Source of the DNA: Paragonimus skrjabini miyazakii
Taxonomy: Eukaryota; Platyhelminthes; Trematoda; Plagiorchiida; Troglotrematidae
Length of the DNA stretch: 64,000 bases
Assembly: GCA_014338405.1 (NCBI GenBank)
Contig: JTDE01000131.1
Coordinates: forward strand, 135,832 to 199,831
Direction of reading: 5' to 3'
Part shown: in pieces, positions 1 through 13,280 of the stretch
Layout of the letters: each line of letters begins with the position of its first letter
Position numbering within the stretch: position 1 is the first letter of the stretch
Notes under the pieces: model-generated
Seen by the model: the letters and a program-made list of their open reading frames with translations, nothing else
Database searches by the model: none
Told to the model about the DNA's origin: nothing
Program-made: the position numbers and the translations under genes

Positions 1-3000
1 AACTTAGTGGAGCGGTGAGTTTTAGGACGCCTTCCATGTCAAAACTAACGATAAAATATAATGAGAAAATGATAATTTGTACGTGATTCTGTATGTACTG
101 AAATATTCCACCTCTTTTTATTGGGGAAGAGATGTCAACGCTAATTAAGTAATTTGAGAATTTCAGCTCCAGGTGATCAAGGTCTCCTGACTCTGGTAAC
201 TGAGTGTATGCTATAGTTTGCATTCTTTGCAGACCGGTATGCGATGCTCGATTGGCATCCTTATGCGCAGAAGCCGAGGTGTAGGGCACACTAATAGAGT
301 AAGTGAGATTTAGAGTGACGTTAGCTACATAAATTCTTGGATTAAATTCAGCGTGTGCTCAAAGGTCACGTACGCTAGCCTCAGGCTTTATGATGGTGCA
401 CAAAATCTTCATTCAGATCTGTCTTTCCCTCGCCTGTCCGAATGGAATTGAATCCCAGAGGTAAATCTCAAGCGGGGAACAAGTCAAGCTATCTTCATTT
501 GTTCTGTCATTTCATCCATTGACTAGGCTATGCGTTATAGTGATTGCGAGCCTGTCAGAAATACACAATGCGACAGCCTCAGATGATTCGGACTGGCGAC
601 TGCTAGATCAGAGTGACCAGTCAATGACGTTAAGAATGCTGTTTGATCTAAGTTAACGATTGCTTGAGAAACGCTATAACAACCTTATAGAATAAGCACA
701 CTGTGCGTAATAACGCTTCTGTGCTTGCGTCGAACACCCTAGACATTAGACGCGGATTACAGGTGAGTATATTTGCCTCATTGGGAGCGTGCCCTAACAG
801 AGATCATTTTCTTAGTGGCGAGCAAAGTGCGGCTTCATCACCTTTCCAAAATCAGCTGAGGCCTGGGGTGTGAACCACAGAAAACATAGCGAGTGAGTGT
901 ATTAGGGGTTGTACACTTCATTTTCCTCAAAGTCCTTCAAGAAGCAGACAAAGAAGCTTCTGTCAACCACACTCAAGTCAACCAGATTTGCAGAGCTGTT
1001 CTTAGATGGAATGGGCCGAATTGTTGGTTGACGCAGGGCCAGCCCCCATGTTGTGCGTGACAGGGTCCGTATCTACGACATTTATTCTGCAGTGTTACCC
1101 ATTGTGAACATACTAAGTTCTGCACAACTTCATTTTTCACTTTGATCTTGTAAATTTGTTGAAGTTCCAAGGGTATTTTAGGCTTTTACTAGTTTGAACA
1201 GAAGTGTTTGTCTGAATGGCCAAGGTTGATGGGGGTGGAAGTATAGTTAGAACCAGCAAATTGTTACCTGGAGTCGTGACGTTCACCGGTTATGTTTACA
1301 ATACCTGGGGCTTTTACTCCATGTTACTAGGTGAAATATTATCGGCCGCCAGAGATTTTGTTTGATTGTTTGACACGTACGAGCTGCCATACTTGCCTCA
1401 TCGCATATTCACCCCATACAACTAACAATTAGGTACATGGGTGAATATGAGTCCATAGACTTTTTACAATTAGTCACGTCGATGCCAGAAACAGTTTGAG
1501 GGAACGGGGCAACAGATATACCGGTTGAACCCAGACATATGAAATCTGTCTGCAGAATGCACCCGACATTAAACAGGAGCTTGTGGTCGAATGAGGAGAA
1601 GTTGATGTTTCTTCGGCATACGGTTGATGATGAACCCTGCTTAGATACCCGATTGTGGTAAAAGTTCATTAGTAAGTTTGTACTTGAAATACTGACAAAT
1701 GCACCTTCATACCAACCGCCAGAACCAGTGAGTCTGACGTGTGATAGTTAGACTGATACTGCCGGTTTCATCCTCGTAAAAAGACAAGCTAAATTCGAGG
1801 CTAGAAACCAGACGGCGGATGTGCGCAATGGTAAAGAGGAGTGTGTCACGCAAGTTGAAGCAACGGGTAAATTTCTGAAACCGGTGATAAACCAGATAAC
1901 GTTTTTTGCTTAAATGTAACTACGGGCGTTCGACCGTGCTCTCAGAGTTGTCTCAGACTTCGTGTTGTCAGTTTTAGCAGAAGAACTGCGAGAAGCTCAA
2001 CCATCTGAGTGCTATTCGGTTGGCGGATCAAAAGATCGGACCGATGCGGGAGGAAAGGTTTGTAGCCCTATTCTTAGCTTACATTGTGAGCTACGTTATG
2101 TTGAAATTAGGCGAAGGGCCAGGCAGTCTCATCTGGTCGGCGAACAAAATTCGGACAGTTTCGGACTTGGCTTAGAATACGGATTCAGTTGGTACCATGA
2201 GATATGTTGCAGCTAAGGCACACCTCTGCGTGAGTGTATCAACGGAACAACGATGATGGGCCCTGAAGTTAGGATGACATAACTGCTCAGCTTATCCGTA
2301 AATCTAGGAAGTGTTTTGGAAGTGGTCCAAATTAGACAACACACGAATAACTAGAACAGAATGATAGTTTTTGCTTCCAGCGTGCTGTAATATGCGGTTG
2401 CTCATCAGCATATAATGGGTTGCATAAAGTAGAAAGAAATATTTACGTGAACTGTTTGCTTTTGTTAATTTCTAAGGACTGTTCTGCTGAACAAACCATC
2501 TAACAGCATTCAGCAATTGATCAACTTTTCTTGAGGAACTGCTTAGGTGTGTCGGAAATGGGTACGCTGAGTACACACGTTGTCAAATCCAGAGAAATGT
2601 CGGATATTCGTTTGACCACCTGTTCGCTAGTAGAACTGAAGAAGGAAAAAACCACACGTGGTGAGTAAAATCGATTAACCATACCGGAATCACTGAGTGT
2701 AAGTAGTATGGGCATTTTAGTCGGAAGGATTATTATGACGAGCTGAGGTTGAAGAACATGAAAGATCAAGTTTAAACATAAATGGTCCGGAGTTCAACTT
2801 ACAATTATATCGAATGTTTGTCAATTGGAGCTTGAATAAGCATGCAGACCGATGGTGTGATATGCTCCCACGGCAAGTGCAAAGCATACACAAATGTTTT
2901 GTCTAAATAAGAAATTGGATTCCGTAATCGAATAGCTACCGGCAGGGCTTACTGACGATAAGTCTGTGTCACAATTGCCTGTTAATTCAAAATGTTATGT

Positions 3001-6000
3001 GCATAACTTGTCACAATGTCCACTGGACATAGTTTGCTTGAAGTAATAACGCTAAAGCCAAAGCTTTGTCATTCACGTTATAATAATGATCACTTGAAAA
3101 TTGATATACTTTACGAAAATCACCATAGCCAGACTTGCCTGTTGACTCGCAATCCAACTGCCATTCGGAGCAATTAAACTCCAATCTATTGAACTGTTGA
3201 TACGAATGCCGACACAATCGATTTGAAGGCAACATAATGACACGTCCCAAAAGATGTGGGCACAGTCATGATGTGAAGGGAAGATTGCTTTAACAAAATG
3301 GTGCAGGTTACCTCAGATTGAAGTAAAGTTGGCAAACCCGGAAGTGAAATGAACAAAACACTTCTAATCGATGGTCGAGTGATATAGATTTTCAATGTCA
3401 ACTCCGACTGTCATAGTTTTACCTTTCTGTAGTTATATAGTGGAGTAATGAAATACTCATGACATGATGATAATATCTCTTTATATCTATTGTGGTAATT
3501 ATGAGCAAATGCTGAATACTGAATGGCAAGTGCTCACTTATGAAAAACTCCGGAAACAATAGTATAAACATATGATGGTCCGCTATGTGAACAATAACTC
3601 TAGACCGATAGTTTTGAAAGAAGATTATCTATATTTTCTTCATTGAACATTAGTCATTTGATCAGCCAAATTGAGAAGGGCCTTGATCAATCATTTCACG
3701 TGAACTGACTTTCGTTGATCTAATTCAAATGAATTCTATTGCACATGGCTTGAACGAAAGATTCTTTGGGTAGCCTGAATATTTTTAAGAATGGCATTCA
3801 TGGCGTAGTTCATCCTCCTTGGTTAATTTAGGTTTAACTTTCCAATCCAATGCATAGCTAAGTATAAACTACATTGCAATAAAATATGTAGCAATTGTTT
3901 ATAATATGTGCTGGTGATACCGCGTTGTTACTTTTACCTGTATGTCGTTCAAATTACTTCTTGTAATGCGTAACTTTTGTATGACCCACTGTGTTAACAT
4001 AACGAAAGTGTCACGGTAGGAAAACTGACCAATATTCATTATGTGTGGTTAGTAAAAACAAACAGTCATGGATCAAGTGGACCAATATGCTCATTCCATT
4101 ACACAGCAGTGAATCAAACGATATAATATTCTCCTCATTATTTGTTTTTTGGCCACATTAAGCTGTCTGTTTCTGCTTCTACAAATGTTCGTATATAAAA
4201 ACATGGGCCGCAGGTAAGATAATATCGATCATCTGAAAACTTGGAAATGTTGATGACATTGAGAAAAATAGATAGATTTTTATGGAGTGGGGCAGAACAA
4301 TGGGAATGGAAAATAAATAACTATGTTTAAATGTAACTGGTCCATTGTTTTGTCACAGTTAGGACCAGTGTTTGGTTTGAAGTTAGTAAATAGGCTAATT
4401 GAATAGATGTTTCTCCACTGCGCTACTAATGTTAACGAAATGATGAATTGTAATGAAAAAAATTGTTTATTTTAAAATAGAGTCAAGAGAACGTGTTCAT
4501 CAGTCGTTCGGATGATCGTGTTCTGATACAAATAACAAATATCAAGACTGTACACACGGTGTTCAGCTCCACGTAAGCGTGCCAAACGAGATCGGAGCTG
4601 AGGTTACACATGTAGTACGACGGGGTTGAACAGTTCGGTGAAGAACCTGTGTAATGTGGTCATACAGGTATACAAACAGACAGGCAAAAAAAGAACACAG
4701 AATTTGGGTTGTACTACATGACTACCTTTTCTCATTTCGTACACGTAAACTTGATGCAAAACATTACGTTTTAAACATGTAAGCCGGTTAGTTATTGTAA
4801 AATGTGACGTACTGTACACAAATGTGATGACTAACTTTACTGTTTTTTACTACACTGTCGGGTAGCACGACATACGACCTCTTTATTTTCAGATGTGTGA
4901 GGTGTGCAATTTATTTATCACATACATGTATAACCAGTTCACTTCTTCGTAATCTCAACATATGAACTAAAACTGTTAAATATATCCATGTACATTTCTG
5001 TACAGGTAATGTAAACTGTCTCGCTTAATCTTCGTTGTCGTCGTCTATCATATAAACTATGTTCGTCAACATTCTAAAAATCGATTGCAATCATACCGGT
5101 TTACATACCTGATTAGAATCACTTCCCTTGCGAGCTGAGAATGTTAGTGTAAGAACATATGGAATTTATTTGGACTTTATTTTTTCTTCTAATTTGTTAC
5201 AAGAGTGAAAATATTCGGTCCTCCTCGAGGTTTGCTCCAGGGCATTTTCACACTGTGACTGACTGCAGTCCTATATTAGTGCTCTGAGCTGAAACATTGT
5301 TGAATAGTGAACGTAATTCATACCTGATTGTTTTTTGATAATACCTGGCTAAATTAAATAAGTTTGCTTACACAAGTACATCTATTGAATAACTATGATA
5401 CTTGATTACCATCTTCCATATTCTGAAACAAAACACATTCAGACATTGTTTGTTTCGGTTCCCACATATTCGAAAGTTTAAAAATGTGGATCTGGTGACA
5501 TCTGTGCAACTGTACACATATATTGATAACGGAGACTAAATTTAACTCCTATGTTTCGAGGTCCGCAGCGGAGTTGTATATTTTCGAAACAGAAGGTTGT
5601 GTATATTTAGTATACTGGCTGCCAACACGAAGACTTGATTGTTTGGGTCAAAAGTTTGAAGAATGCTTGGAACGTTTTATGAAGTGAATTTAAATTTATA
5701 ACAATTCATATTACCTCAGTTTATAACCATCACCAACGACGTTAACATGGAAGGGATAAAGTGCTCTCAAAGATATACGTATAGGGAGAACAAGGTAGTC
5801 TGCTGTCTCTTGACTGGGTTTATTTTTTACGTGCCGGTTTAAACGTCAGTTGCCATTTTTCTGCATGAACAGTACATCAGAATGTCTGTGGCCATTTGCT
5901 GAATATGCATAAATGCTTTCCAAATAAATACGAATTACCAGCTATGGTTTCAGACAACGTGTTCACAATCACTCGAGTAACATGCGACACTTCATTTAGT

Positions 6001-8432
6001 GCACGTTACTGCCCCAGGATCTGCAAAAGTGATTATGACAGTTGAGAAACAAACTAAAGGTGGAAAAAATGAGAAAAGTTGTCTGCATGGAAACGTTAAT
6101 AACTTTTAAGGTGGTGCAATGACTTTCATTATCACAAACTAATGTACACTGACGGTTGTAACGTCACAAAATCATTGTTTTCATCCCTCAGTACGTTTTT
6201 CCATGTAGAACCGTATGAATGTGCTTCCATACCATAGTTTTAAAAGTATTACTCAAATAACATTCCTTATAATGAACTGCAAACACGTGACATGACGTCC
6301 CAACAAACGAGGTTTGAAATATTTTGCTTCATTTCTAGTTACGAATGGACCTGAGATAGGAAAGGATTCATTTTGTGAATCTATTTGCAGTAGTTAAATA
6401 TGCAAACCAGCAAAATATGTAAAGAACTGGTTGAAAACAACTAACTATTTGGTATGATAAATTCCATGAGCCTATAACAAGGTGAATTGCAGTAGCTCTG
6501 GATGGGATAAATATAGGTTACTTCTTTCTTTAAGGAGTTATTCGTTTAGGTTACTATGCTGGCGACCGATTCAATAAGTCAACATAGGTCAAGTATATTT
6601 CTAACTCCAAAAATATGCACCGAATGATCAACGTCCTTCTGTGCAAAATTTGTGGACGTAGACTAAAACACTGCGTGACGATCAAGTTGTCTGGGATTTG
6701 CTAATCAGTAGTTATGTTATGAATTCTCCAAACAGCGAGTTTAGGCTTTTACGCGTTTTGTTATCATTTTCTACTGAATCCTTTGTTAGCGTACTATATA
6801 ATAACGAATAGTTGGTCTCAGTTCAGATCGAGATAATTACTTATGTATTATTTTATGAGTCGTTTGGTAATAAAGTGGTGGAGGTTCACTGACCCGTGTT
6901 CCTTACCGTAACTTATGAGATAATTTCGTTTAACATTGTGCGTCCAACTTGAATAGTAACCTTGTTCGAACTAGCCGGTAATACAGGTTCATGTTACCAT
7001 CTGATTAGGTCAATATTACCATGAGACATTTGTGCTGACTGGTACCCGATTCACCTCATGTAAGGGTTCGGTTATGTTCTACCGTGATGAATTCACAAGT
7101 CGCTTAATCCACAAGAAATTTACGCAAACAGTGTTGTGTTAACTCCCGTCAGTAGCATTCCGACCGCAGCTATGTCTACGTTTCTTTAATTTAGTGCACA
7201 TGAAACAGCTAAATCAAATGTACAAATGTCAAAAGCGAAAGGTCGACGGATTTCCTTCAAAAAGAAATACACTGCTTATCGTGATCACATCAAAATTCAG
7301 TACTTTAAACAGTGATTGGCTAAACGATGGTTTGTTTACCTTCCAGTTGCAAACTCATACATTGTTTGCTTGAGCACTTCGTTATTTTCTTGCTTCAGTG
7401 ATCAACTCAAATGCCTGTGCCATTTCATCAATAATCCAAATTGTATGCAGTATGTTTCAAATCATTAGACGCATGGTTAAACCACTGGCTTCATGTACTT
7501 TGTTAAATTTTGTCAGTGGAAGGATTTCTTTTAAAATACTTCCATAAAATTTAGTACGAATCAAGTTGCGCAGATCGCCGGTCATGTACAATATGCCTAG
7601 AAAATGTTGACAAATCAAGTCTTACAAATAAAAACAGTTAACCGGCCGATTACTCATTAGTGCTTATGGGCTGTTTAAAACTACAATTATATTTTTCCTC
7701 GATGAAACGCAATTTAGCATGCGTCGGTTAACTGATTCTTATTAATACATTTTAAATGATAGAAACAGTCAAAATTTATGGCCACACTATTTTGTTAAAT
7801 GATTATTTTCGACAAACAGCAGTGTAATGTTTAGAAGTAGTGGCCACATCATACACAGAACTCCTTTTGTCTATTCCAATTCTGGCGATTAGTCTACAGA
7901 TGTTTGCTTCTGACAAGTGAACTTGTCCCAGTTACAATTTCATTCAGTTGCACTACTAGTAACGTGCTATATTTCTTTAAGAAAATATTCATCGTACGCG
8001 AAATCTCTTCCAAAGCTTATTAGTAAACAACATCTTTAATTTACTAAGAAAAACAGAATATCAGCTATCCCACTCAACACACGTTCTGGAATAACACTAA
8101 AGAGAAAAATGAATAACGGCGAATGAAAACAACTCTTTGGTATACAAACAAGACAGTAAAATTGTTCACAATGCCGTATGCTCAATTGTTAATGCACTAT
8201 AAGCAAATAGGTTAATACTTATTACCGCCGTCTGAGTGTGAAACCACTTGGGAATTACACGATTGTGTTCTGTCATACGGTTCCATGCGCGTGTAACGTG
8301 GTAGACAATCGCAAATGGATCGATGCGGTTCATCTAATAGAGAAGGACTGTTAAGTTCTGGATTTTTGTCAGCAAACGTCTTGTATATTTTAACGCAGAG
8401 ACTTCGGCTAAAATTGGCACATATCAGATTAG
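1..8432. other. no recognised gene, left part
   Basis: This stretch holds no gene or repeat that I recognise. Open frames here reach only about 60-86 codons, on both strands, with no domain motif and no supporting splice or start context. A weak similarity to a LINE reverse-transcriptase C-terminus near 1050-1100 was considered and rejected. The sequence may be intergenic or intronic. Confidence 0.6.
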
Positions 8433-8532
8433 NNNNNNNNNNNNNNNNNNNNNNNNNNNNNNNNNNNNNNNNNNNNNNNNNNNNNNNNNNNNNNNNNNNN
8501 NNNNNNNNNNNNNNNNNNNNNNNNNNNNNNNN
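8433..8532. other. assembly gap (100 N)
   Basis: Exactly 100 N bases, the conventional scaffold gap of unknown true length. An open frame spanning it (8315-8557) is an artefact of translating N. Distance and orientation across it depend on scaffolding. Confidence 0.99.
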
Positions 8533-11500
8533 AAACCAGTTTTCAATAGGAAACTAGTGAAGAACTAGGCGAGCTTTGATTAATCTTACCATGGCGTGCC
8601 TAAGGGTGGAACGTTTTTAGATTAGATAAATAAAAATGTTTGTTATGCGTATGCCAAATCCACGGCTGTTGAGAAGCCAGTGCATATTGTGGTGTGACGT
8701 AGTTCTCAACCAGTTAAATAACAACTGCCCGCAAAAATTAAACCTTCACTTGTAACGTTTTGTACACTTTTTTATTCCATAATTTTGATTGTTATTCACA
8801 CTTTTCACTTTCCTCAACTTCACATATACAAAGAACGTTTAACCCAACTTAATCGAACTAATCAATAATTAGTAAATACAACTCACTCACTTCTCGGTTC
8901 GCGAGACTTGCGTTCTCTCTGCGTTCGGTGTCGCTGTTGCACAGAATTTCGGAGAGTTAGAAGCTAACGGAATCAACCGAGTATTGCGGCAAATTTCCTT
9001 ATTTATCTGTCATCAGAATTATATCAGTTGTTACCTCCAAGATTAATTAGGAACAACGTGACGAATTGTATCTGTTGGATACTGCATTTTGTGTAGTGGA
9101 ATTCGAAATCAAAGCACTTTAACGAACTATTTGTTTTGATCCACTACACAATATTTATGCCCACCAGCTGTCAAATGAGTTGTAGATAGCGATTGCGCTA
9201 ACAACCAAAAGACGATTGCACATTTCTAGGTATATATGGTATAATTCCATAACCATTCGCTGATTGCTGGCAAGCAATGTAATAGTTCTGGCATGGGAAC
9301 ACGGAGAAAATCCAAAAGGAAAATACCATTAAAACACCGAGAGAAAAAAACAGTTATTTTCACTACGCCATAACAACTGTGCAGACTATAATCACACAAA
9401 GCGTTATGGTAACACGTAGGAAAGCAGTATAGTTATTTATCGCGCCAATGGACACGGCTCCTCTAAAAAAAGTCTATCATCTTTTGCTCGCAAAGTAATC
9501 CAACAGTTGAAACTCCGTAACCCTGTAGCGTCTGCTCAGCTTGTGAGGTTCAAAACAGCGAGGTACTACTTTTAAACATTCAACCTATTAGTGGTATAAT
9601 GCAGCCACCAAATCTGTTATCGCTCTTGCACGTCATAAAAGACTCATTGCTGGGTGATAAAAGGCCCAACAGAAGTAAATCTTTCGTGCCGTTTGAATTT
9701 AACAGTAGTACATATTATTAGATAGAGATTATCGCAACCCTGCTGTCGACTTATTGTCCACACAGTCGTTAGCCTACAGCAAATATTATGAGCGCGAGCT
9801 TTGTACTTGAGACGACTAGTGGTTAGGGTAATACAACAGAGCAGTGTTTGAGAGCAATGGAAGTAGCATTGGTAACCATTATGAACATTAACGTAACGCT
9901 GCCGAATTGTTCGTGCATTTGGTAAGACACAAGTTGAAACCCCATTCTGTAAAATACCATTCACATGAAGTGTATTCCATCCAATAATTCACAGACTTGA
10001 ATGTAAGAAGCTTGCAAGGATACAAGAAGCAACTGTATTGGAGGTCGCTGTCCTGGAAAATCAATAAGGACGATAATTGTAAGGACGATTTTTATAACGC
10101 GCCTCATATGTATATTGAAGACAAACCACCATCAAAATTTGGCATGCTGGCAACTAATCCGAACATCAAGAACTTAGGGCAGTCTCAGAGAACAAAACGT
10201 GGCAATGTGCAAAACTTTCCAGCTTTAACAGTACTTTAATGATAATCCCCCAGACGATGGAGTAGGCATACAACTATAAAAGATTGGGTAAACTATAAGA
10301 AAAATAAAGATACTACATCAAGAATCAATTAGCTGCAGAATGGTGGGCAACAATTGATTCTGAATTGCTGTTTGTCTCATCTTTCAAAAATCAGCCGCCG
10401 TCTTTCACATCCCATGAACTACATACGCACTAGTGCAGTTGTAGTGTGTGCATAAGTCAGGGCGAATCCAAAATTGAATTGAGGCAAGTGCAATTTTAAT
10501 TAGAAACGACTACAAATATGCCATAAATGTAGAGGTTGAGGAGCAATACCGAACCTGAATAATGATAACGGAATTAATCAAGTTCATGGAACTTTACGCA
10601 TGAGTGTCCTGGACATTCGAACGCATGTCACATCTTTTTGAACCCATGACAATCACACATCATAATCTCAGTTGTGTGTTAGAGGTACTATACCAGTCTC
10701 ACCGAAACCAGTAGCCCAATTTCCCGTTGTATGAGTTTCTAGGTCAATCAAAAAATACTTGCAGATTTCTGTTGTTCATAGGTAGCCAAAACGAAAACGT
10801 TTTACTCAAAACTTACTCAAGTGAATTCCGTTTTCCCTGCCGAATTTAATGCCATCAGGGTACTATAGACTGGTACTCACCTGGAGTTAACAGTTGGTAG
10901 TCGTGAGCTACACCGTTGCAATCTTCTGTCAAAGTTAACCAGCACATTTAATTTATCTTGATAAATGCAGGCTTCTGATGACTGGTCAAACGATGCAAAT
11001 AACAGGCTTTCTGTATGTAGCTGGCTCACTTATTATGCAGTGTCAATGACGGCCAGATTCCCCGAATTCATTCACAAAGTTGGCTGGTGAGAAATTAAGT
11101 GGAAGCAATATTTTTGCTCAAAGCACTGATAGGCTGGCTTTTTGCGAAACCTTGATTTAGTTCGTGTCCACAATCAACACTATTTAATAAAAGGCAGGCA
11201 TCTTACCTGAGATTTCACACCAAAGATTGTGTGTTAGATGGGGTTAAAATTTTCCAAAAATGGAGGCCATTTTGTGAAATTGTGACAAAAGAAAAAAATA
11301 TGCTGAGATGCGTTTGAAAGAAAACCAAGTCAAACAATTACCTTTCATGGCTACCGCACATGCAAACTAATGTCGGCCTACCTGCTGCATTTTATTGAAC
11401 AAAAGTTTTCGGATAGTAACATACACACAAAGTGATTTCATGGATGAAAATAAACCCAAATTTCTCCCACCAAATTAAGTCCGTGCCGACATTCTTTTCC

Positions 11501-12469
11501 CAAATGAAAAATGAGTTTTCACTGAGGTCACGTCTTCACTATCCAAAACAGCAAACAGTGTGTGATATATACTTGTGATTACCCTGTTCAGCTAATGGTT
11601 TGTTCCAAACAAAGAGCCCCCAACTACTTTCCGGAAAGGAATGATGCTTAACATTAATGTTCTTTAATAGAAATCATATATAAATTTCATAGATGCGTTG
11701 TTTAGAAACACTGACACACGGAGTTAGAAAGTACCTAGAGGTGAATGCAGCTGGCCGTCAGAGAATGACACACTTTGGCTAAACTCTAACAAGAGAGGGG
11801 CTCATGCTCAGCTTCAAATGCAAAAGAATTAGATGGAAATTCGGTTTGACTACAAATGATGCGATCAATCATAAGTAACGTCTGGATTAGCAAGAACACA
11901 TTTATGGCGTTCTGTAAATTAAAGTGAACGTTCTCATTTCAATCAATCGTGTTGGGTTCAAATAAAATGAAAACATTTTCCAGGATTTCCATTCTTATCG
12001 TGGAAGCATTTCCAGGACATTCGTATTGTTCGGAAAGTGTACAGCAATCAGGCAGTCATTTGTTATTATCGTTACCATCGTAATACTTAGCGGCACTGAC
12101 AGTACTATTTTGACCTATCATATTGATACACGCAAGCCTCTTTTAAACGATTATACTCTATACCTGATAAACTTTAGATTAGAACGTGTCCATGTCTGCT
12201 GTACATAGCTAGAACATTGCAACTTATCTACTGTAAATGAACCTGTTTGCATGAAAATGATCGCGAGAACGTTCATTCTCACTTGGTCTGATTGTAATCA
12301 GTCAAACCCCAACTCTCAGAAGAGAAGCACTGCAAAACGGTATTTACTTACCTCCCTGGATTCTTTTTAATGGGATTTATACTTTGGTTGCATATGGTGC
12401 GCATTTATTCAGTGATTAACTTTCTAATCTTAAGCTTTAGAAGATGTCATAGTAAACAAATGCCATTTC
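8533..12469. other. no recognised gene, 8.5-12.5 kb
   Basis: No gene was recognised. A small CpG-dense patch lies at 8893-8935. A 10-bp-stem inverted repeat occurs at 10320-10360 (agaatcaatt paired with aattgattct). One hydrophilic open frame ends at 10239 and is preceded by an acceptor-like CACAG at about 9991. It resembles no family I know and is within chance length. Confidence 0.5.
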
Positions 12470-12565
12470 GTTTCTTTTCGAAAGGGGCTGCCTGGAAAGT
12501 CGGTGGGAATACGACATCTGCGATCAATTGTGTGTGATGTCCAACTTGTGTGAAAACCAAAACCT
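12470..12565 (+). mobile_element. hammerhead element, 3' tail fragment
   Basis: This is the tail block of the hammerhead-bearing short element. It begins with the ctttTCGAAAGGGG segment that directly follows the ribozyme in intact copies. It runs through the conserved GGAATxCGAC and GCGATCAATTGTG segments and the TGATGT(T/C)CAACTTG end, then enters the AAAACCAAAACC sequence that also follows the tail at 38.24 kb. The tRNA-like module and the ribozyme are absent. The next copy starts about 325 bp downstream on the same strand, so the two may be a head-to-tail pair disrupted by unrelated sequence at 12566-12890. Confidence 0.75.
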
Positions 12566-12890
12566 CTTACAGCTGTGACCTCAAAAGACGATTGGCCTGT
12601 GAATTCGTTCGTTGCGGACACTCCAGTATAGGTCATGTCAAAAATCAAACCGCAAACGCGTACACTCATTTGCATGTCAGACATGCATTCACATACGTTG
12701 GGTAAAATTACGTTATCATTCGCCTTGGTGGAACTTTTGCCATAGCGTACACACTATTCCGATAGTCTCTTCTTGTCCGTCGACTTTCTGGTGTGCAGAG
12801 CTTGTTGTTTTGTTCCTGAATGCCGCCCGTGGGTAACATACCACTTGTAAGTAGTATACTATCCACAATGAAACTGTCTGTCATACAACA

Positions 12891-13280
12891 CTACTACTCA
12901 TCAATAATCAAAATAGCGCCCAACGAGTTAGTGATTTCTGTGAGTTCAACTTGGAAAGGAGTCCAAGTCGAAGAGTCATTGATCGGAGTTAACAGGACAG
13001 TTACTGTGTCTCCTCTCGAGGCGGTCGAGCAGCCTGATCATTACGCACAAACGAAAGCAGTTGGGCGTTTGCACGTAATAATTCGGTAGTGCTTAATGTG
13101 AGGTCAGTGGCGCAGTGGTCAACACCGTTGTCTCATGAAAGCGTCTCCGGAGATCTAGTGCCGGACTTGATCCTAACAAGAGCGAGACTTGAGCCTAGCG
13201 CTTCCTTTCAACAGCGACCGACCAGAAAAGCTGTGGGAATGCGACAGCAGCAATCAGTTGTAGGTGATGTTCAATTTGAA
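12891..13280 (+). mobile_element. hammerhead element, long but decayed copy
   Basis: This is the longest same-strand copy. It starts in the upstream region (CTACTACTCATCA, then GTGATTTCTGTGAGTTCAAC and GTCCAAGTCG). It continues through GGAGTTAACAGGACAGTTAC and the CCTGATCATTACGCACAA segment to an intact A box (TGGCGCAGTGG, 13108-13118). The B box is lost. The ribozyme is ruined: the CTGACGA strand is missing, and only AGAGCGAGAC...GAGCC|TAGCGC remains around 13179-13201. The tail is recognisable to TGATGTTCAA. The upstream half shows that sequence found after the tail in other copies precedes the tRNA-like module here. Chance open frames at 12820-13319 cross this element and should not be read as genes. 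Confidence 0.8.
13108..13118 (+). promoter_or_regulatory. Pol III A-box-like motif
   Basis: TGGCGCAGTGG matches the internal A-box consensus of tRNA-derived promoters. The partner B box is not present in this copy, so independent transcription is unlikely. Confidence 0.5.

Noticed and set aside
973..1170. Possible LINE reverse-transcriptase C-terminus on the plus strand (RVRIYD...AVL around 1068-1100)
   Set aside because: The resemblance to the RVY-x-VRSVLLYG region of flatworm LINEs is only a few residues, with stops nearby and the expected following ETW motif absent.
9644..9964. 106-codon minus-strand open frame
   Set aside because: No motif, alternative start only, chance length.
10320..10360. 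Short inverted repeat with 10-bp arms as a possible terminator or MITE end
   Set aside because: A single small hairpin in AT-rich eukaryotic DNA, without terminal duplication or gene context.
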